Positions 33,978 to 42,682 of a stretch of 64,000 bases of DNA are shown here, piece by piece; the stretch's first letter is position 1; every line of letters starts with the position of its first letter. Location: assembly GCA_965229695.1 (NCBI GenBank), contig OZ245921.1:1-64000 (forward strand), read 5' to 3'. The notes under the pieces were generated by a model. It ran no database searches, was not told the origin of the DNA, and saw only the letters and a program-made list of their open reading frames with translations. The translations under genes and the position numbers were made by a program. The stretch is from JANSYL01 sp965229695 (lineage in GTDB: Bacteria; Pseudomonadota; Alphaproteobacteria; Rhodobacterales; Rhodobacteraceae).

Positions 33978-34847
33978 ATGACCGAGCACGACACCTGGCC
34001 CGATCATTGGAACATCGAACGCCTGCATGCTGACCATTTGCAAGGCTTGCGCATCACCGCCGAACATTACGACAGCGACACCGATCACCAACGCCTACGG
34101 GTGATCGAAAACCCGACCTTTGGGCGCATCCTAACGCTCGACGGCGTGGTCCAGGTGACCGAGGCTGATAACTTCATCTATCACGAAATGCTGACCCATG
34201 TGCCGATCCTGGCCCATGGCACGGCAAAACGGGTGCTGATCGTCGGCGGCGGCGATGGCGGCATGGCACGCGAGGTGCTCAAGCACCAAAGCATCGACCA
34301 GGTGACGATGGTCGAGATTGACGGCGGCGTGGTCGATTTCTCCAAGAAATACCTGCCCGGCATCTCCGCTGGGGCGTTCGATGATCCGCGGCTGGATTTG
34401 GTGATCGCCGATGGCGCCGATTTCATGCGCCAAAACCGCGACGATTATGATGTGATCATCGTCGACAGCACCGATCCCATCGGCCCGGGCGAGGTGCTGT
34501 TCACCGATACCTTCTATGGCGACGCCAAAGCCCGGCTGACAGATGGCGGGATCATCGTGACCCAAAACGGCGTGCCCTTCCTGCAAGGGGAGGAGCTAAC
34601 CAACACCATGCGCGCTTTCCAAGCGCTCTTTTCTGATGCCACCTGTTATCTCGCCACGATCCCCACCTATGCGGGTGGACCCATGGCCTTTGGCTGGGGC
34701 AGCAATGGCCAGGCCCGCGAAACCGATCTTGCCACGCTGCAATCGCGCTTCGCCACCGCCGCGCTCACCACCGATTGCTACACGCCCGAGGTGCACAAAG
34801 CCGCCTTCGCGCTGCCCCCTTACGTCTCGCGCCTCATCCCCCGCTAA
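33978..34847 (+). CDS. speE: Spermidine synthase
   Basis: A 289-residue aminopropyltransferase. Signatures: HQRLRVIENPTFGRILTLDGVVQVTEADNFIYHEMLTHVP, the GGGDGGMAREVL nucleotide loop, TMVEIDGGVVDFSKKYLP, and DVIIVDSTDPIGPGEVLFTDTFY with catalytic Asp. It completes spermidine synthesis from putrescine and decarboxylated SAM made by the neighbouring speD product. GAAGGAG is about 9 nt upstream of the start. Its 3' end abuts a hairpin repeat. Confidence 0.95.
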   Translation: MTEHDTWPDHWNIERLHADHLQGLRITAEHYDSDTDHQRLRVIENPTFGRILTLDGVVQVTEADNFIYHEMLTHVPILAHGTAKRVLIVGGGDGGMAREVLKHQSIDQVTMVEIDGGVVDFSKKYLPGISAGAFDDPRLDLVIADGADFMRQNRDDYDVIIVDSTDPIGPGEVLFTDTFYGDAKARLTDGGIIVTQNGVPFLQGEELTNTMRAFQALFSDATCYLATIPTYAGGPMAFGWGSNGQARETDLATLQSRFATAALTTDCYTPEVHKAAFALPPYVSRLIPR

Positions 34848-34848
34848 C

Positions 34849-34914
34849 CCCTTCTCTGTTTCAGAAATATCCCGGGGGAGGCCCGCACGGGCCGGGGGCA
34901 GCGCCCCAAAACCC
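34849..34914. repeat. Intergenic double-hairpin repeat, copy A
   Basis: Contains AGAAATATCCCGGGGGAG, then hairpin GGCCCG-CA-CGGGCC and hairpin GGGGC-AGC-GCCCC. Shares this order with copies B (about 36.24 kb, reverse orientation) and C (about 39.02 kb). It lies exactly between the convergent ends of speE and the thioesterase gene, so it may act as a bidirectional terminator. Confidence 0.7.
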
Positions 34915-35337
34915 TTAGCCCTTTGGCGGGATCGAATAGGTCATCGCCGCCCGCGCCACCGGTGCGGCGAGACCTTCGGAATAAACCAAACAATCGCCAA
35001 CCGCCAAAACCCGTCCTAGTTTTAGCAAGCGACATTCACAGATCAAATCAGCCTCAGCCACGGGTTTGCGCATGAAATCCATCGAGCAATTGGTCGTGAC
35101 GGCCAAGGCTTTCGGGCCGATCATCGCCAAGACCGCCAGATAGATCGAGACATCCGCCAGCCCAAACATCGACGGACCCGACACCGTGCCACCAGGCCGC
35201 AAATGCCGATCCCCGACCACCAGGCGCACGCGGATTGCCATTTCTGACAGCTCCTCGATCACAAAATCGTCTTTCACCTGCGGAAAGGTGCGGTCCAAAA
35301 ACGTGCGCAGCGCGGCGATATCCATTTGCAGGCCCAT
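34915..35337 (-). CDS. PaaI-type hotdog thioesterase
   Basis: A 140-residue hotdog protein. The pattern RHLRPGGTVSGPSMFGLADVSIYLAVLAMIGPKALAVTTNCSMDFMRKPV matches PaaI-family acyl-CoA thioesterases, with the active-site region at G-G-T-V-S-G-P. It is divergent from an enoyl-CoA hydratase gene with a 97-bp gap, which suggests shared involvement in acyl-CoA metabolism, but the substrate is unknown. Confidence 0.83.
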   Translation of the reverse strand: MGLQMDIAALRTFLDRTFPQVKDDFVIEELSEMAIRVRLVVGDRHLRPGGTVSGPSMFGLADVSIYLAVLAMIGPKALAVTTNCSMDFMRKPVAEADLICECRLLKLGRVLAVGDCLVYSEGLAAPVARAAMTYSIPPKG

Positions 35338-35434
35338 GGCGCTTCTCCCTCAATCCAGCAACGCGGGTTTTCAGACCCAGTTCTGCCGGTTACTTTGCCC
35401 GTCAGCACAGACGGCCACAAGAGATCGAGACGGA

Positions 35435-36232
35435 ATGGACGACACGTTACTTTTGCGCGAAGATCGCGGCGCGATCACCTATCTTACGCTCAACAGCCCC
35501 GGCAGCTTAAACGCCTTGTCGGACGGTATGATCGCCGCCCTGAGCGCCCAATTCTCCGATCTAATGCACAGCACCACCCAGCGCGTTATTGTCCTGCGCG
35601 GGGTCGGCAAAGCCTTTTGCGCGGGCCATGATCTGAAAGAAATGCAGGCCAAGCGCCAAAATCCCGATGGCGGGGCGGCGGCCTGGCGCGATCTATTCAA
35701 CCGCTGTGCGGCGATGATGCAAACCATCCCGCGCCTGCCCCAGCCGGTGATTGCCGAGGTACATGGCATTGCCACCGCTGCCGGGTGCCAATTGGTCGCC
35801 TCCTGCGATTTGGCCGTGGCGGCAGAGGAGGCGCGCTTTGGCGTCAATGGCGTGAATATCGGCCTGTTCTGCTCGACCCCCATGGTGGCGCTCAGCCGCA
35901 ATATCCCGCGCAAACAGGTGTTTGAGATGCTGACCACAGGCGAGTTTCTGACCGCCGACCGCGCGCGGGATCTGGGCCTGATCAACCGGGTTGTCGGCGC
36001 AGATCAGCTGTCGACAGAGACCGAGGCGCTGGCCGAAAAGATCGCCGGCAAGCTTGGCAGCGCCGTTCGCATCGGCAAACGCGCCTTTTACGATCAGCTG
36101 CAACTGCCTTTGGATAAAGCCTACGATATGACCGGCGCGGTGATGGTCGAAAACATGTTGGAACGCGACACGGATGAAGGTGTCTCGGCATTCTTGGAGA
36201 AACGCCCGCCTGATTGGACCCAGCCGGACTAA
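35435..36232 (+). CDS. Enoyl-CoA hydratase/isomerase family protein
   Basis: A 265-residue crotonase-fold enzyme. Oxyanion-hole motifs: VGKAFCAGHDLKEMQAKRQ near residue 60-80 and IATAAGCQLVASCDLAVAAEEARFGVNGVNIGLFCS near 115-150. One catalytic Glu of classic hydratases, expected in the second motif, is replaced (A-A-G-C-Q-L-V), so the reaction may differ from plain hydration; ECHDC3-like proteins show the same pattern. The ATG at 35435 follows a weak GAGACGGA. Next to a thioesterase gene. Confidence 0.85.
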   Translation: MDDTLLLREDRGAITYLTLNSPGSLNALSDGMIAALSAQFSDLMHSTTQRVIVLRGVGKAFCAGHDLKEMQAKRQNPDGGAAAWRDLFNRCAAMMQTIPRLPQPVIAEVHGIATAAGCQLVASCDLAVAAEEARFGVNGVNIGLFCSTPMVALSRNIPRKQVFEMLTTGEFLTADRARDLGLINRVVGADQLSTETEALAEKIAGKLGSAVRIGKRAFYDQLQLPLDKAYDMTGAVMVENMLERDTDEGVSAFLEKRPPDWTQPD

Positions 36233-36240
36233 GCCATCAA

Positions 36241-36311
36241 GGGGGTTAGGGGCGCTGCCCCCGGCCCTAACGGGCCTCCCCCGCCATATTTGGGGGATAA
36301 AGATGGGGGCG
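36241..36311. repeat. Intergenic double-hairpin repeat, copy B (reverse)
   Basis: Read on the minus strand: TATCCCCCAAATATGGCGGG, then GGAGGCCC-GTTA-GGGCC and GGGGGC-AGC-GCCCC. Same parts and order as copies A and C. Placed between the convergent ends of the enoyl-CoA hydratase and M32 carboxypeptidase genes. Confidence 0.7.
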
Positions 36312-36318
36312 GCGCGCG

Positions 36319-37791
36319 CTAAAGATCGAAAAGAGCGGTGAACTTGGCGTCGAGGTAGTCCAAAAGCGGCGCTTCGCTGATTTCGGCGCCGGTCGCATGG
36401 CGGATGGTGTCTTGGGGTTCACGCAAACCGCCATGCTGTTGCAGCTTCTCAGCCAGCCAAGCCGTGGCGGGCGACGGGTCACCCTGGGCCAGGTCGCGAT
36501 CAAGATCGGGCAAATCCTGGCGCAAGGCGCTGTGCAGGCAGCCCGCATACACATTGCCCAGGCTATAGGTCGGGAAATACCCAAAGAGCCCCACCGACCA
36601 ATGCACATCCTGCAGCATCCCGTTTGAGGGCTTATCGACCGCGGTGCCAAAATCGGCCAAGAAGCGATCATTCCAGGCCGCTTCCATGTCTGACACTTGC
36701 AGATCCCCGCGCATCAAGGCGCGCTCAAGATCGAAGCGCAACATGATATGCAGATTGTATTGCACCTCGTCCGCCTCGGTCCGAATGTAGCCGGGGCGCA
36801 CGGCGTTCACCGCTTGGGTAAAGGCGCGCGGGTTTGTCACCCCGATCTCGCCAAACTGCTCCCGCATCTGTCCATAGAGCCATTCGGTGAAGGCGGGGGA
36901 GCGACCAAGCTGATTTTCATAAATCCGGCTTTGGCTTTCATGCACGCCCATCGACACGCCCTGGCCAAGCGATGTCAGCGCATAGATGGGATCAATATGC
37001 TGCTCATAGCTCGCATGGCCGACTTCGTGGATAGTGGAATAAAGGCAGCCAAGCGGCTCGCCCTCATCCACGCGGGTGGTGATCCGCACATCCGCGCCCG
37101 AGCCTGAAGAAAACGGGTGCACGGCCAGATCGATCCGCCCGCGGCCCATGTCATAGCCAAAGGCGCGCGCGATCTGGTCGCTGAGTTTCAACTGTGTGGC
37201 TTGGTCGAAATGCCCGGTTAGCTCGGGCGCGCTGCCTGCCGCCTCCATGACCCGCGCGCGCAGGTCGCGCAGGCGGGGGCGCATGCGATCAAACAGCGCC
37301 GCGATTTCCGCGCCGCTGCTGCCAGGTTCATAATCCTGCATCAGCGCGTCATAGGCATCGCCATCCCCGGCAATTGCCCGCGCCTCCTGTCGCCGCAGCC
37401 CAACGACCTCCTGCAAGGTGGGCAGGAAGGCCGCGACATCTTCCGCGGCCCGTGCCTCGGCCCAGATGCCCTGGGCGACCGATGTCACCCGTGCGATTTC
37501 CGCCGCCAGATCGGCGGGCACCTTTGAAGCGCGCTCAAAACTGCGCGTGATCTCACGCAGATGCGCGGCATCCGCCTGGGTCTCGGGCGTGGCTGCGGCC
37601 AGCCAATCGCCCACGCGCGCATCCGTTCGGCGGGCGTGCAGAACGGTTTCCAGCGCCGCCATCTCCTCGCCCCGCTGCGCCGCCGCGCCTTTTGGCATCA
37701 TGGTTTCCTGATCCCACCCCAACCGCATCATGATCTGGCTGAGGGCTTGGGTCTGGCGCTGAAAGGCCAAAAGATCGGACAGGGCAGTCAT
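36319..37791 (-). CDS. M32 family metallocarboxypeptidase (Taq type)
   Basis: A 490-residue zinc carboxypeptidase. HEVGH at residues 255-259 with the third ligand Glu in GVHESQSRIYENQLGR (about 285) are the M32 signature; HPFSSGSGADVRITTRVDEG precedes it. Length (about 490-500) is normal. It likely trims peptides in the cytoplasm, having no signal peptide. The ATG at 37791 is 5 nt past the ctaA stop, so the two are co-transcribed. Confidence 0.93.
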   Translation of the reverse strand: MTALSDLLAFQRQTQALSQIMMRLGWDQETMMPKGAAAQRGEEMAALETVLHARRTDARVGDWLAAATPETQADAAHLREITRSFERASKVPADLAAEIARVTSVAQGIWAEARAAEDVAAFLPTLQEVVGLRRQEARAIAGDGDAYDALMQDYEPGSSGAEIAALFDRMRPRLRDLRARVMEAAGSAPELTGHFDQATQLKLSDQIARAFGYDMGRGRIDLAVHPFSSGSGADVRITTRVDEGEPLGCLYSTIHEVGHASYEQHIDPIYALTSLGQGVSMGVHESQSRIYENQLGRSPAFTEWLYGQMREQFGEIGVTNPRAFTQAVNAVRPGYIRTEADEVQYNLHIMLRFDLERALMRGDLQVSDMEAAWNDRFLADFGTAVDKPSNGMLQDVHWSVGLFGYFPTYSLGNVYAGCLHSALRQDLPDLDRDLAQGDPSPATAWLAEKLQQHGGLREPQDTIRHATGAEISEAPLLDYLDAKFTALFDL

Positions 37792-37796
37792 CAGGG

Positions 37797-38930
37797 TCAG
37801 CTCCGAACGGATTGGGGTAAAGGATAGATCGACAAGAAACGCGCGCGCAGGATCAGCGTCAGCAAGATCACCGCGCCAAACTGATGCAGAATGGCCAGGT
37901 GCCAGGGCGAGGAATGCATGACGGTCACAATGCCGATCACCACTTGCCCAAACAGCATCACCGCCATCCAATCAAAGGCACGCTTGGTCGCCACACGCGG
38001 CGACCGGCGCGCGGCAAACCAAACCGCCAGGCCGAAGGCAAAGACCAGATAGCCAACCAAGCGGTGGAAAAACTGCACCGTGCCATCGTTTTCAAACAGG
38101 TTCCGCCACCAAGGTTCGATCGCCCACATATTGGGCGGTGTGAACCCGCCCGCCATGAGCGGCCAATCGACATAGTTTCGGCCGGCATCGATCCCAGCCA
38201 CCAGCGCGCCGATTAGGATCTGGACAAAAGTCAGATGCAGCAAACCGGTCGACATCCCTTTAAGCTTGCGGTCCCCATCCCGGCGCGCCTGGATCAGCGC
38301 CGCCTCATCCCGGCTCAACGCCATGATATGCCACGCGATCAGTGCCAAGATGAAAAACGCCAGGCCCAAATGGATCGCCAACCGGTAGGAGGCGACATCC
38401 AGCATCCCCGGTGCCAGTCCTGAATAGACCATCCACCAGCCAATCGCGCCCTGGCCGCCGCCCAATGCCCCCAATAGCAACAAACGTCCGGTCCAGCCCG
38501 TCGGGATGTTCTTCGTCGCCCAAAGCGCGACAAAGCCAATCGCCCAGACCAAGCCAATCACACGGCCAAGCTGCCGATGGCCCCATTCCCACCAATAGAT
38601 TGTCTTGAACTCTGCCAGGCTCATGCCCCGGTTTTGCAGCTGATATTCCGGGATGGCGCGATAGGCCTCAAACTCCGCCTCCCAAGCTTCGGCAGACATT
38701 GGCGGGATCGCGCCGGACAAAGGCGCCCATTCGGTGATCGACAGGCCACTATCGGTCAACCGGGTCAAGCCGCCCACGGCGATCATCACGACCACCAAGG
38801 CAAAAAGCGCCATCAACCAACCGCGTACCAAGCGCCGCGCGCGGCCCCGGTCGCGGCTCACGCCGCCGGGCACTGCCGCAGGCTTCTGGGTTTCGCTCAC
38901 CTCTTCGAAAATATTGCGGCGTTCAGCCAT
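37797..38930 (-). CDS. ctaA: Heme A synthase
   Basis: A 377-residue membrane oxygenase that turns heme O into heme A for aa3-type cytochrome oxidase. Seven to eight hydrophobic helices; the type 2 CtaA features are seen: VGGLTRLTDSGLSITEWAPLSGAIPP, FKTIYWWEWGHRQLGRVIG (heme-ligand His), RLAIHLGLAFFILALIAWH, QFFHRLVGYLVF and LAILHQFGAVILL. The N-terminal 35 residues are polar. It is the first gene of a unit with the M32 gene; ctaB/ctaC are not in the window. Confidence 0.94.
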   Translation of the reverse strand: MAERRNIFEEVSETQKPAAVPGGVSRDRGRARRLVRGWLMALFALVVVMIAVGGLTRLTDSGLSITEWAPLSGAIPPMSAEAWEAEFEAYRAIPEYQLQNRGMSLAEFKTIYWWEWGHRQLGRVIGLVWAIGFVALWATKNIPTGWTGRLLLLGALGGGQGAIGWWMVYSGLAPGMLDVASYRLAIHLGLAFFILALIAWHIMALSRDEAALIQARRDGDRKLKGMSTGLLHLTFVQILIGALVAGIDAGRNYVDWPLMAGGFTPPNMWAIEPWWRNLFENDGTVQFFHRLVGYLVFAFGLAVWFAARRSPRVATKRAFDWMAVMLFGQVVIGIVTVMHSSPWHLAILHQFGAVILLTLILRARFLSIYPLPQSVRS

Positions 38931-39229
38931 GGCCCATCCCTCTATCTCCGTGACGCCTGACCTAACGCGCCCCGCCCCCGCCTTCAAGAAAGCGCGGCAA
39001 CACGTACCAAAACGCCTCTGCGCCCTCCCCCCTCTTTATCCTCCAAAATATGGCGGGGGAGCGCCCTTTGGGCGCGGGGGCAGCGCCCCCCCTAAGCAAT
39101 AAGCCATGCCTCCGCGATAGAGGAGGCGCCGGGCGATGCGGCGCAGCCGCAGCGCAAGCCCTAAGCGGCTCTTGCAGGCCCTCGCCCAGCGCCCTAGCCT
39201 AGCCTTTCAGCCCACCCGAAAGGACCGAG
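38931..39229. other. Divergent ctaA-pepN intergenic region
   Basis: A 299-bp gap between two divergent genes. It holds the repeat copy C at 39024-39096. The right part (39097-39229) contains GC-rich imperfect repeats (GCGCCGGGCGATGCGGCGCAGCCG) and must carry the pepN promoter, which I cannot point to. No RNA gene or small gene seen. Confidence 0.5.
39024..39096. repeat. Intergenic double-hairpin repeat, copy C
   Basis: CTTTATCCTCCAAAATATGG, then GGGGGAGCGCCC-TTT-GGGCGC and GGGGGC-AGC-GCCCCCC: the same modular order as copies A and B. Unlike them it lies between divergent genes, so it cannot be only a 3'-end terminator. Confidence 0.7.
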
Positions 39230-41842
39230 ATGAAAGACGCCTCTGCCGCTGCGCCGACCCCGATCCGTTTGAGCGATTATCAGCCGCCCCGTCATCTGAT
39301 CCAATCGGTGCATCTGACCTTTCAACTCGATGCCAAAGCCACACGCGTGCGTTCGAAAATCCGCTTCCAGGCGAATCCCGCTCGTCCCGAGGGCGGCGAT
39401 CTGGTGCTCGATGGCGAGGCGCTGAAACTGATCTCGGCCGCTGTCGATGGCCACCCACTCACGGCTTCGGATTACCAGCAAAGCGCAACGGGCCTGACGG
39501 TGCGCGCCGCAAACCTGCCGGGACCAGAATTCACTTGGGAGGCTGAGGTGGAAATCGACCCCTCAGCCAATACGGCGCTTGAGGGGCTTTATCTCTCGAA
39601 CGGCATGTTCTGTACCCAATGCGAGGCCGAGGGGTTTCGCAAAATCACCTATTACCCCGACCGGCCCGATGTCATGGCACCCTTTACGGTTCGGATCGAA
39701 AGCGACCTGCCCGTTCTGCTCGCGAATGGCGATCCTACCGCTCAAGGCGCGGGCTGGGCCGAATGGCACGATCCCTGGCCCAAACCGGCCTATCTGTTTG
39801 CGCTGGTTGCGGGTGAGCTGACCGCGTTTGCCGACCGTTTCACCACCGCCTCGGGCCGCGATGTGGCGCTCAATATCTGGGTACGACCCGGGGATGAGGG
39901 CAAATGCGCCTATGCCATGGATGCGCTGAAACGCTCCATGATTTGGGACGAGCAGGTCTATGGCCGCGAATATGATCTCGATGTGTTCAACATCGTTGCC
40001 GTCGATGATTTCAACATGGGCGCGATGGAAAACAAGGGCCTCAACATCTTCAACTCGAAATATGTGCTGGCCAGCCCTGAAACCGCGACCGACCGCGATT
40101 ACGACCTGATCGAGGGCATCATCGCGCATGAGTATTTTCACAATTGGACCGGCAACCGTATCACCTGCCGCGATTGGTTTCAGCTTTGCTTGAAAGAAGG
40201 GCTGACCGTTTTCCGCGATCAGCAGTTCAGCGCCGATATGCGTTCGGCCCCGGTCAAACGCATCGAAGATGTGCTGCAGCTGCGTGCCCGCCAGTTCCGG
40301 GAGGATGCGGGGCCGCTTGCCCATAACGTCCGGCCCGAAAGCTATATTGAAATCAATAATTTCTACACCGCGACCGTCTATGAAAAGGGCGCGGAGTTGA
40401 TCCGAATGCTGCGCATCTTGGTGGGTGATGATGGCTATCGCGCGGCGCTTGATCTCTACTTCGACCGCCATGACGGTCAGGCCTGCACCATCGAAGATTG
40501 GATCACTGTGTTCGAGGATGAGACCGGGCGTGACCTAGACCAATTCAAGCGTTGGTACAGCCAAGCCGGCACGCCGCACCTAACCGCGCGCTGGCAGGTT
40601 CTGGGGGCAAAGCTTCAAATGACCCTTGCTCAAGCAGTGCCGCCAACCCCAGGCCAGCCCAAAAAAGAGCCAGTGGTGATCCCCGTGATCCTCGGGCTTT
40701 TGACCCCGGATGGGGCGGAACTGCTGCCCGATACCATGATCGAGTTGGCTCAATCAGAACAAACGCTGTCCTTCGACCTCAAAGACCTGGCCGCCAAAGC
40801 GGGCGTTGAGACGCCTGAGGCCGTGATCCCCTCGCTGCTGCGCGGGTTTTCGGCGCCGGTGATCCTGGATGCCCCGCTCAGCCGCGCAGATCGGGCGGTG
40901 CTGCTGGCCCATGACAGCGACCCGTTCAATCGGTGGGAGGCCGGGCGCAGCCTGATGCGCGAGGCGCTTTTGGCGATCCTGACCGACGGCATAGCCCCCG
41001 ACGCGGGCCTGCTAACGGCACTCGACAGATTGGCGGGCAACGCGGATCTTGATCCCGCCTTCCGCGCACTGGTGCTGAGCCGCCCGTCCGAAGATGATAT
41101 CGCCCAAGCCGCCATGGACATGGGGCTGGTGCCCGATCCCAGCGCCATCCACGCCGCGCGCGAAAGCTTTGGGCGCGCAATGGCCGACGCATTGCAACCA
41201 ACTTTGGCCCAACTTTACGCCGATCTTGATCCCGGCCCGGATTACAGCCCCGATGCCGATCAAGCCGCCAAGCGCAGCCTGCGCAACACCTGCCTCACCC
41301 TGCTGAGCATGGTTGAGGGCCCTGACCGAGCCCGCGCGCAATACGATGGCGCCAGCAATATGACCGACCAAATGGCCGCCTTCTCGGCGCTTTTGCAGGC
41401 AGGCGACGGCGAAGTCGCGCAAGAATTCTATGATCAATGGCATGCGGATCGTCTGGTCATCGACAAATGGTTCATGGCGCAGGTGGCCCATGCAGACCCC
41501 GAACGGGCGGTCGGTATCACCGAAAGCCTTTGCGAGCACCCCGATTTCGACTGGACCAATCCCAATCGCTTCCGTTCTCTCATGGCGGGACTGACGGCGG
41601 GCAATCCGGCGGGGTTCCATGATCCGTCAGGGAATGGTTACCGATTCCTGGCCGATTGGTTGTTGAAACTGGATGCGAAAAACCCGCAAACCGCAGCGCG
41701 CATGTCAACCGCCTTTGAAACCTGGCGGCGTTACGATGTGGATCGGCAGGCGCTGATCCAAGCCGAACTGGAGCGGATGGCCAACCAGAACGGCCTGTCG
41801 CGTGATCTGTCGGAAATGGTCGGGCGGATGCGCGAGGCGTGA
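39230..41842 (+). CDS. pepN: Aminopeptidase N (M1 family)
   Basis: An 870-residue broad-specificity aminopeptidase. Exopeptidase motif GAMEN at 264-268, zinc site HEYFH at 300-304 with downstream Glu in LKEGLTVFRDQQFS (C-terminal to it by 18-19 residues). The order of N-terminal beta domain, catalytic domain and helical C-terminal domain fits the E. coli type (about 870). It is cytoplasmic. Its stop immediately adjoins the stop of the convergent membrane protein gene. Confidence 0.96.
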   Translation: MKDASAAAPTPIRLSDYQPPRHLIQSVHLTFQLDAKATRVRSKIRFQANPARPEGGDLVLDGEALKLISAAVDGHPLTASDYQQSATGLTVRAANLPGPEFTWEAEVEIDPSANTALEGLYLSNGMFCTQCEAEGFRKITYYPDRPDVMAPFTVRIESDLPVLLANGDPTAQGAGWAEWHDPWPKPAYLFALVAGELTAFADRFTTASGRDVALNIWVRPGDEGKCAYAMDALKRSMIWDEQVYGREYDLDVFNIVAVDDFNMGAMENKGLNIFNSKYVLASPETATDRDYDLIEGIIAHEYFHNWTGNRITCRDWFQLCLKEGLTVFRDQQFSADMRSAPVKRIEDVLQLRARQFREDAGPLAHNVRPESYIEINNFYTATVYEKGAELIRMLRILVGDDGYRAALDLYFDRHDGQACTIEDWITVFEDETGRDLDQFKRWYSQAGTPHLTARWQVLGAKLQMTLAQAVPPTPGQPKKEPVVIPVILGLLTPDGAELLPDTMIELAQSEQTLSFDLKDLAAKAGVETPEAVIPSLLRGFSAPVILDAPLSRADRAVLLAHDSDPFNRWEAGRSLMREALLAILTDGIAPDAGLLTALDRLAGNADLDPAFRALVLSRPSEDDIAQAAMDMGLVPDPSAIHAARESFGRAMADALQPTLAQLYADLDPGPDYSPDADQAAKRSLRNTCLTLLSMVEGPDRARAQYDGASNMTDQMAAFSALLQAGDGEVAQEFYDQWHADRLVIDKWFMAQVAHADPERAVGITESLCEHPDFDWTNPNRFRSLMAGLTAGNPAGFHDPSGNGYRFLADWLLKLDAKNPQTAARMSTAFETWRRYDVDRQALIQAELERMANQNGLSRDLSEMVGRMREA

Positions 41843-42586
41843 TCACGCCATGACCAGCCCGGCCAGCCAGATCAGGGCGATCAGCACCGGCTGATGCAGC
41901 AGGTAAACGATCAGGCTGTGCCGACCGGCAAAACCAAAGCGGCGAAGCCAAGTCGGCGCATTGCGCGCCGCCAGACGCTGCCAAAGCCCAAAACGATCCC
42001 CCGCCTTGGCCAAGGCCAGTCCGATCAGAAACGGCCCAAACCACGGAAAAATCGGCACATAATCGACCGAACGCAGGGGCACGGTTTGCAGGCCCGTCCA
42101 CCATAAAACGGGCGTGTTGAACAGCTGATGCCCTGGTCCTTGAGCGATCCAAAACACCGCAAGCGCCAATCCGGCCACGGCCCAATCCGGCAACCGCAAC
42201 GCCAGCAGCCCCAGAACGCTGCAAAGCGCGATGGAATGCAGAATACCAAAGAAAATAAAGGCATCCGGTACCGCAAAAACGGTCACCAAGCTGATCAGCG
42301 CCGCTGCGCCACCAACCATCAACAAGCGCTTGAGAAACCCGCGCCAGGCGATGCCGCCGCCATGGGCCAACCACAGGCTGACGCCCGCCAACCCCAAAAA
42401 ACTGCCCGCCGTTAACAGCGCCAGCCACCTCCAGCCCGTCATCGCCGTGGTGCCGGGTGCCACATAGCCAAACAGTTCCAGGTCAAAGACAAAATGGAAG
42501 ACGGCCATCGCCACCAGCGCCAGGCTGCGCGCCGCATCCAATTCGGCCACGCGGCCAGGGCGGTGGATGGGGGGGCTTTCGATCAT
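41843..42586 (-). CDS. DUF1624 / heparan-alpha-glucosaminide acetyltransferase-like membrane protein
   Basis: A 247-residue polytopic membrane protein. N-terminal ELDAARSLALVAMAVFHFVFDLELFGY is the DUF1624 signature (the E-x-D-x-x-R...F-H-x-x-x-D pattern); seven or so hydrophobic helices follow, ending in RHSLIVYLLHQPVLIALIWL, an acyltransferase-3-like closing helix. Likely an inner-membrane acyltransferase or its relic; substrate unknown. The start at 42586 keeps the signature N-terminal. Confidence 0.75.
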   Translation of the reverse strand: MIESPPIHRPGRVAELDAARSLALVAMAVFHFVFDLELFGYVAPGTTAMTGWRWLALLTAGSFLGLAGVSLWLAHGGGIAWRGFLKRLLMVGGAAALISLVTVFAVPDAFIFFGILHSIALCSVLGLLALRLPDWAVAGLALAVFWIAQGPGHQLFNTPVLWWTGLQTVPLRSVDYVPIFPWFGPFLIGLALAKAGDRFGLWQRLAARNAPTWLRRFGFAGRHSLIVYLLHQPVLIALIWLAGLVMA

Positions 42587-42682
42587 TAGAGCCCTCCTAA
42601 CAGCCGCGCCTATTCTTGCCCATAGGCCAGCCGAACCCGCCACCGTCATATCCCCGTTACAGCGGTTTGATGTGACACAGCC

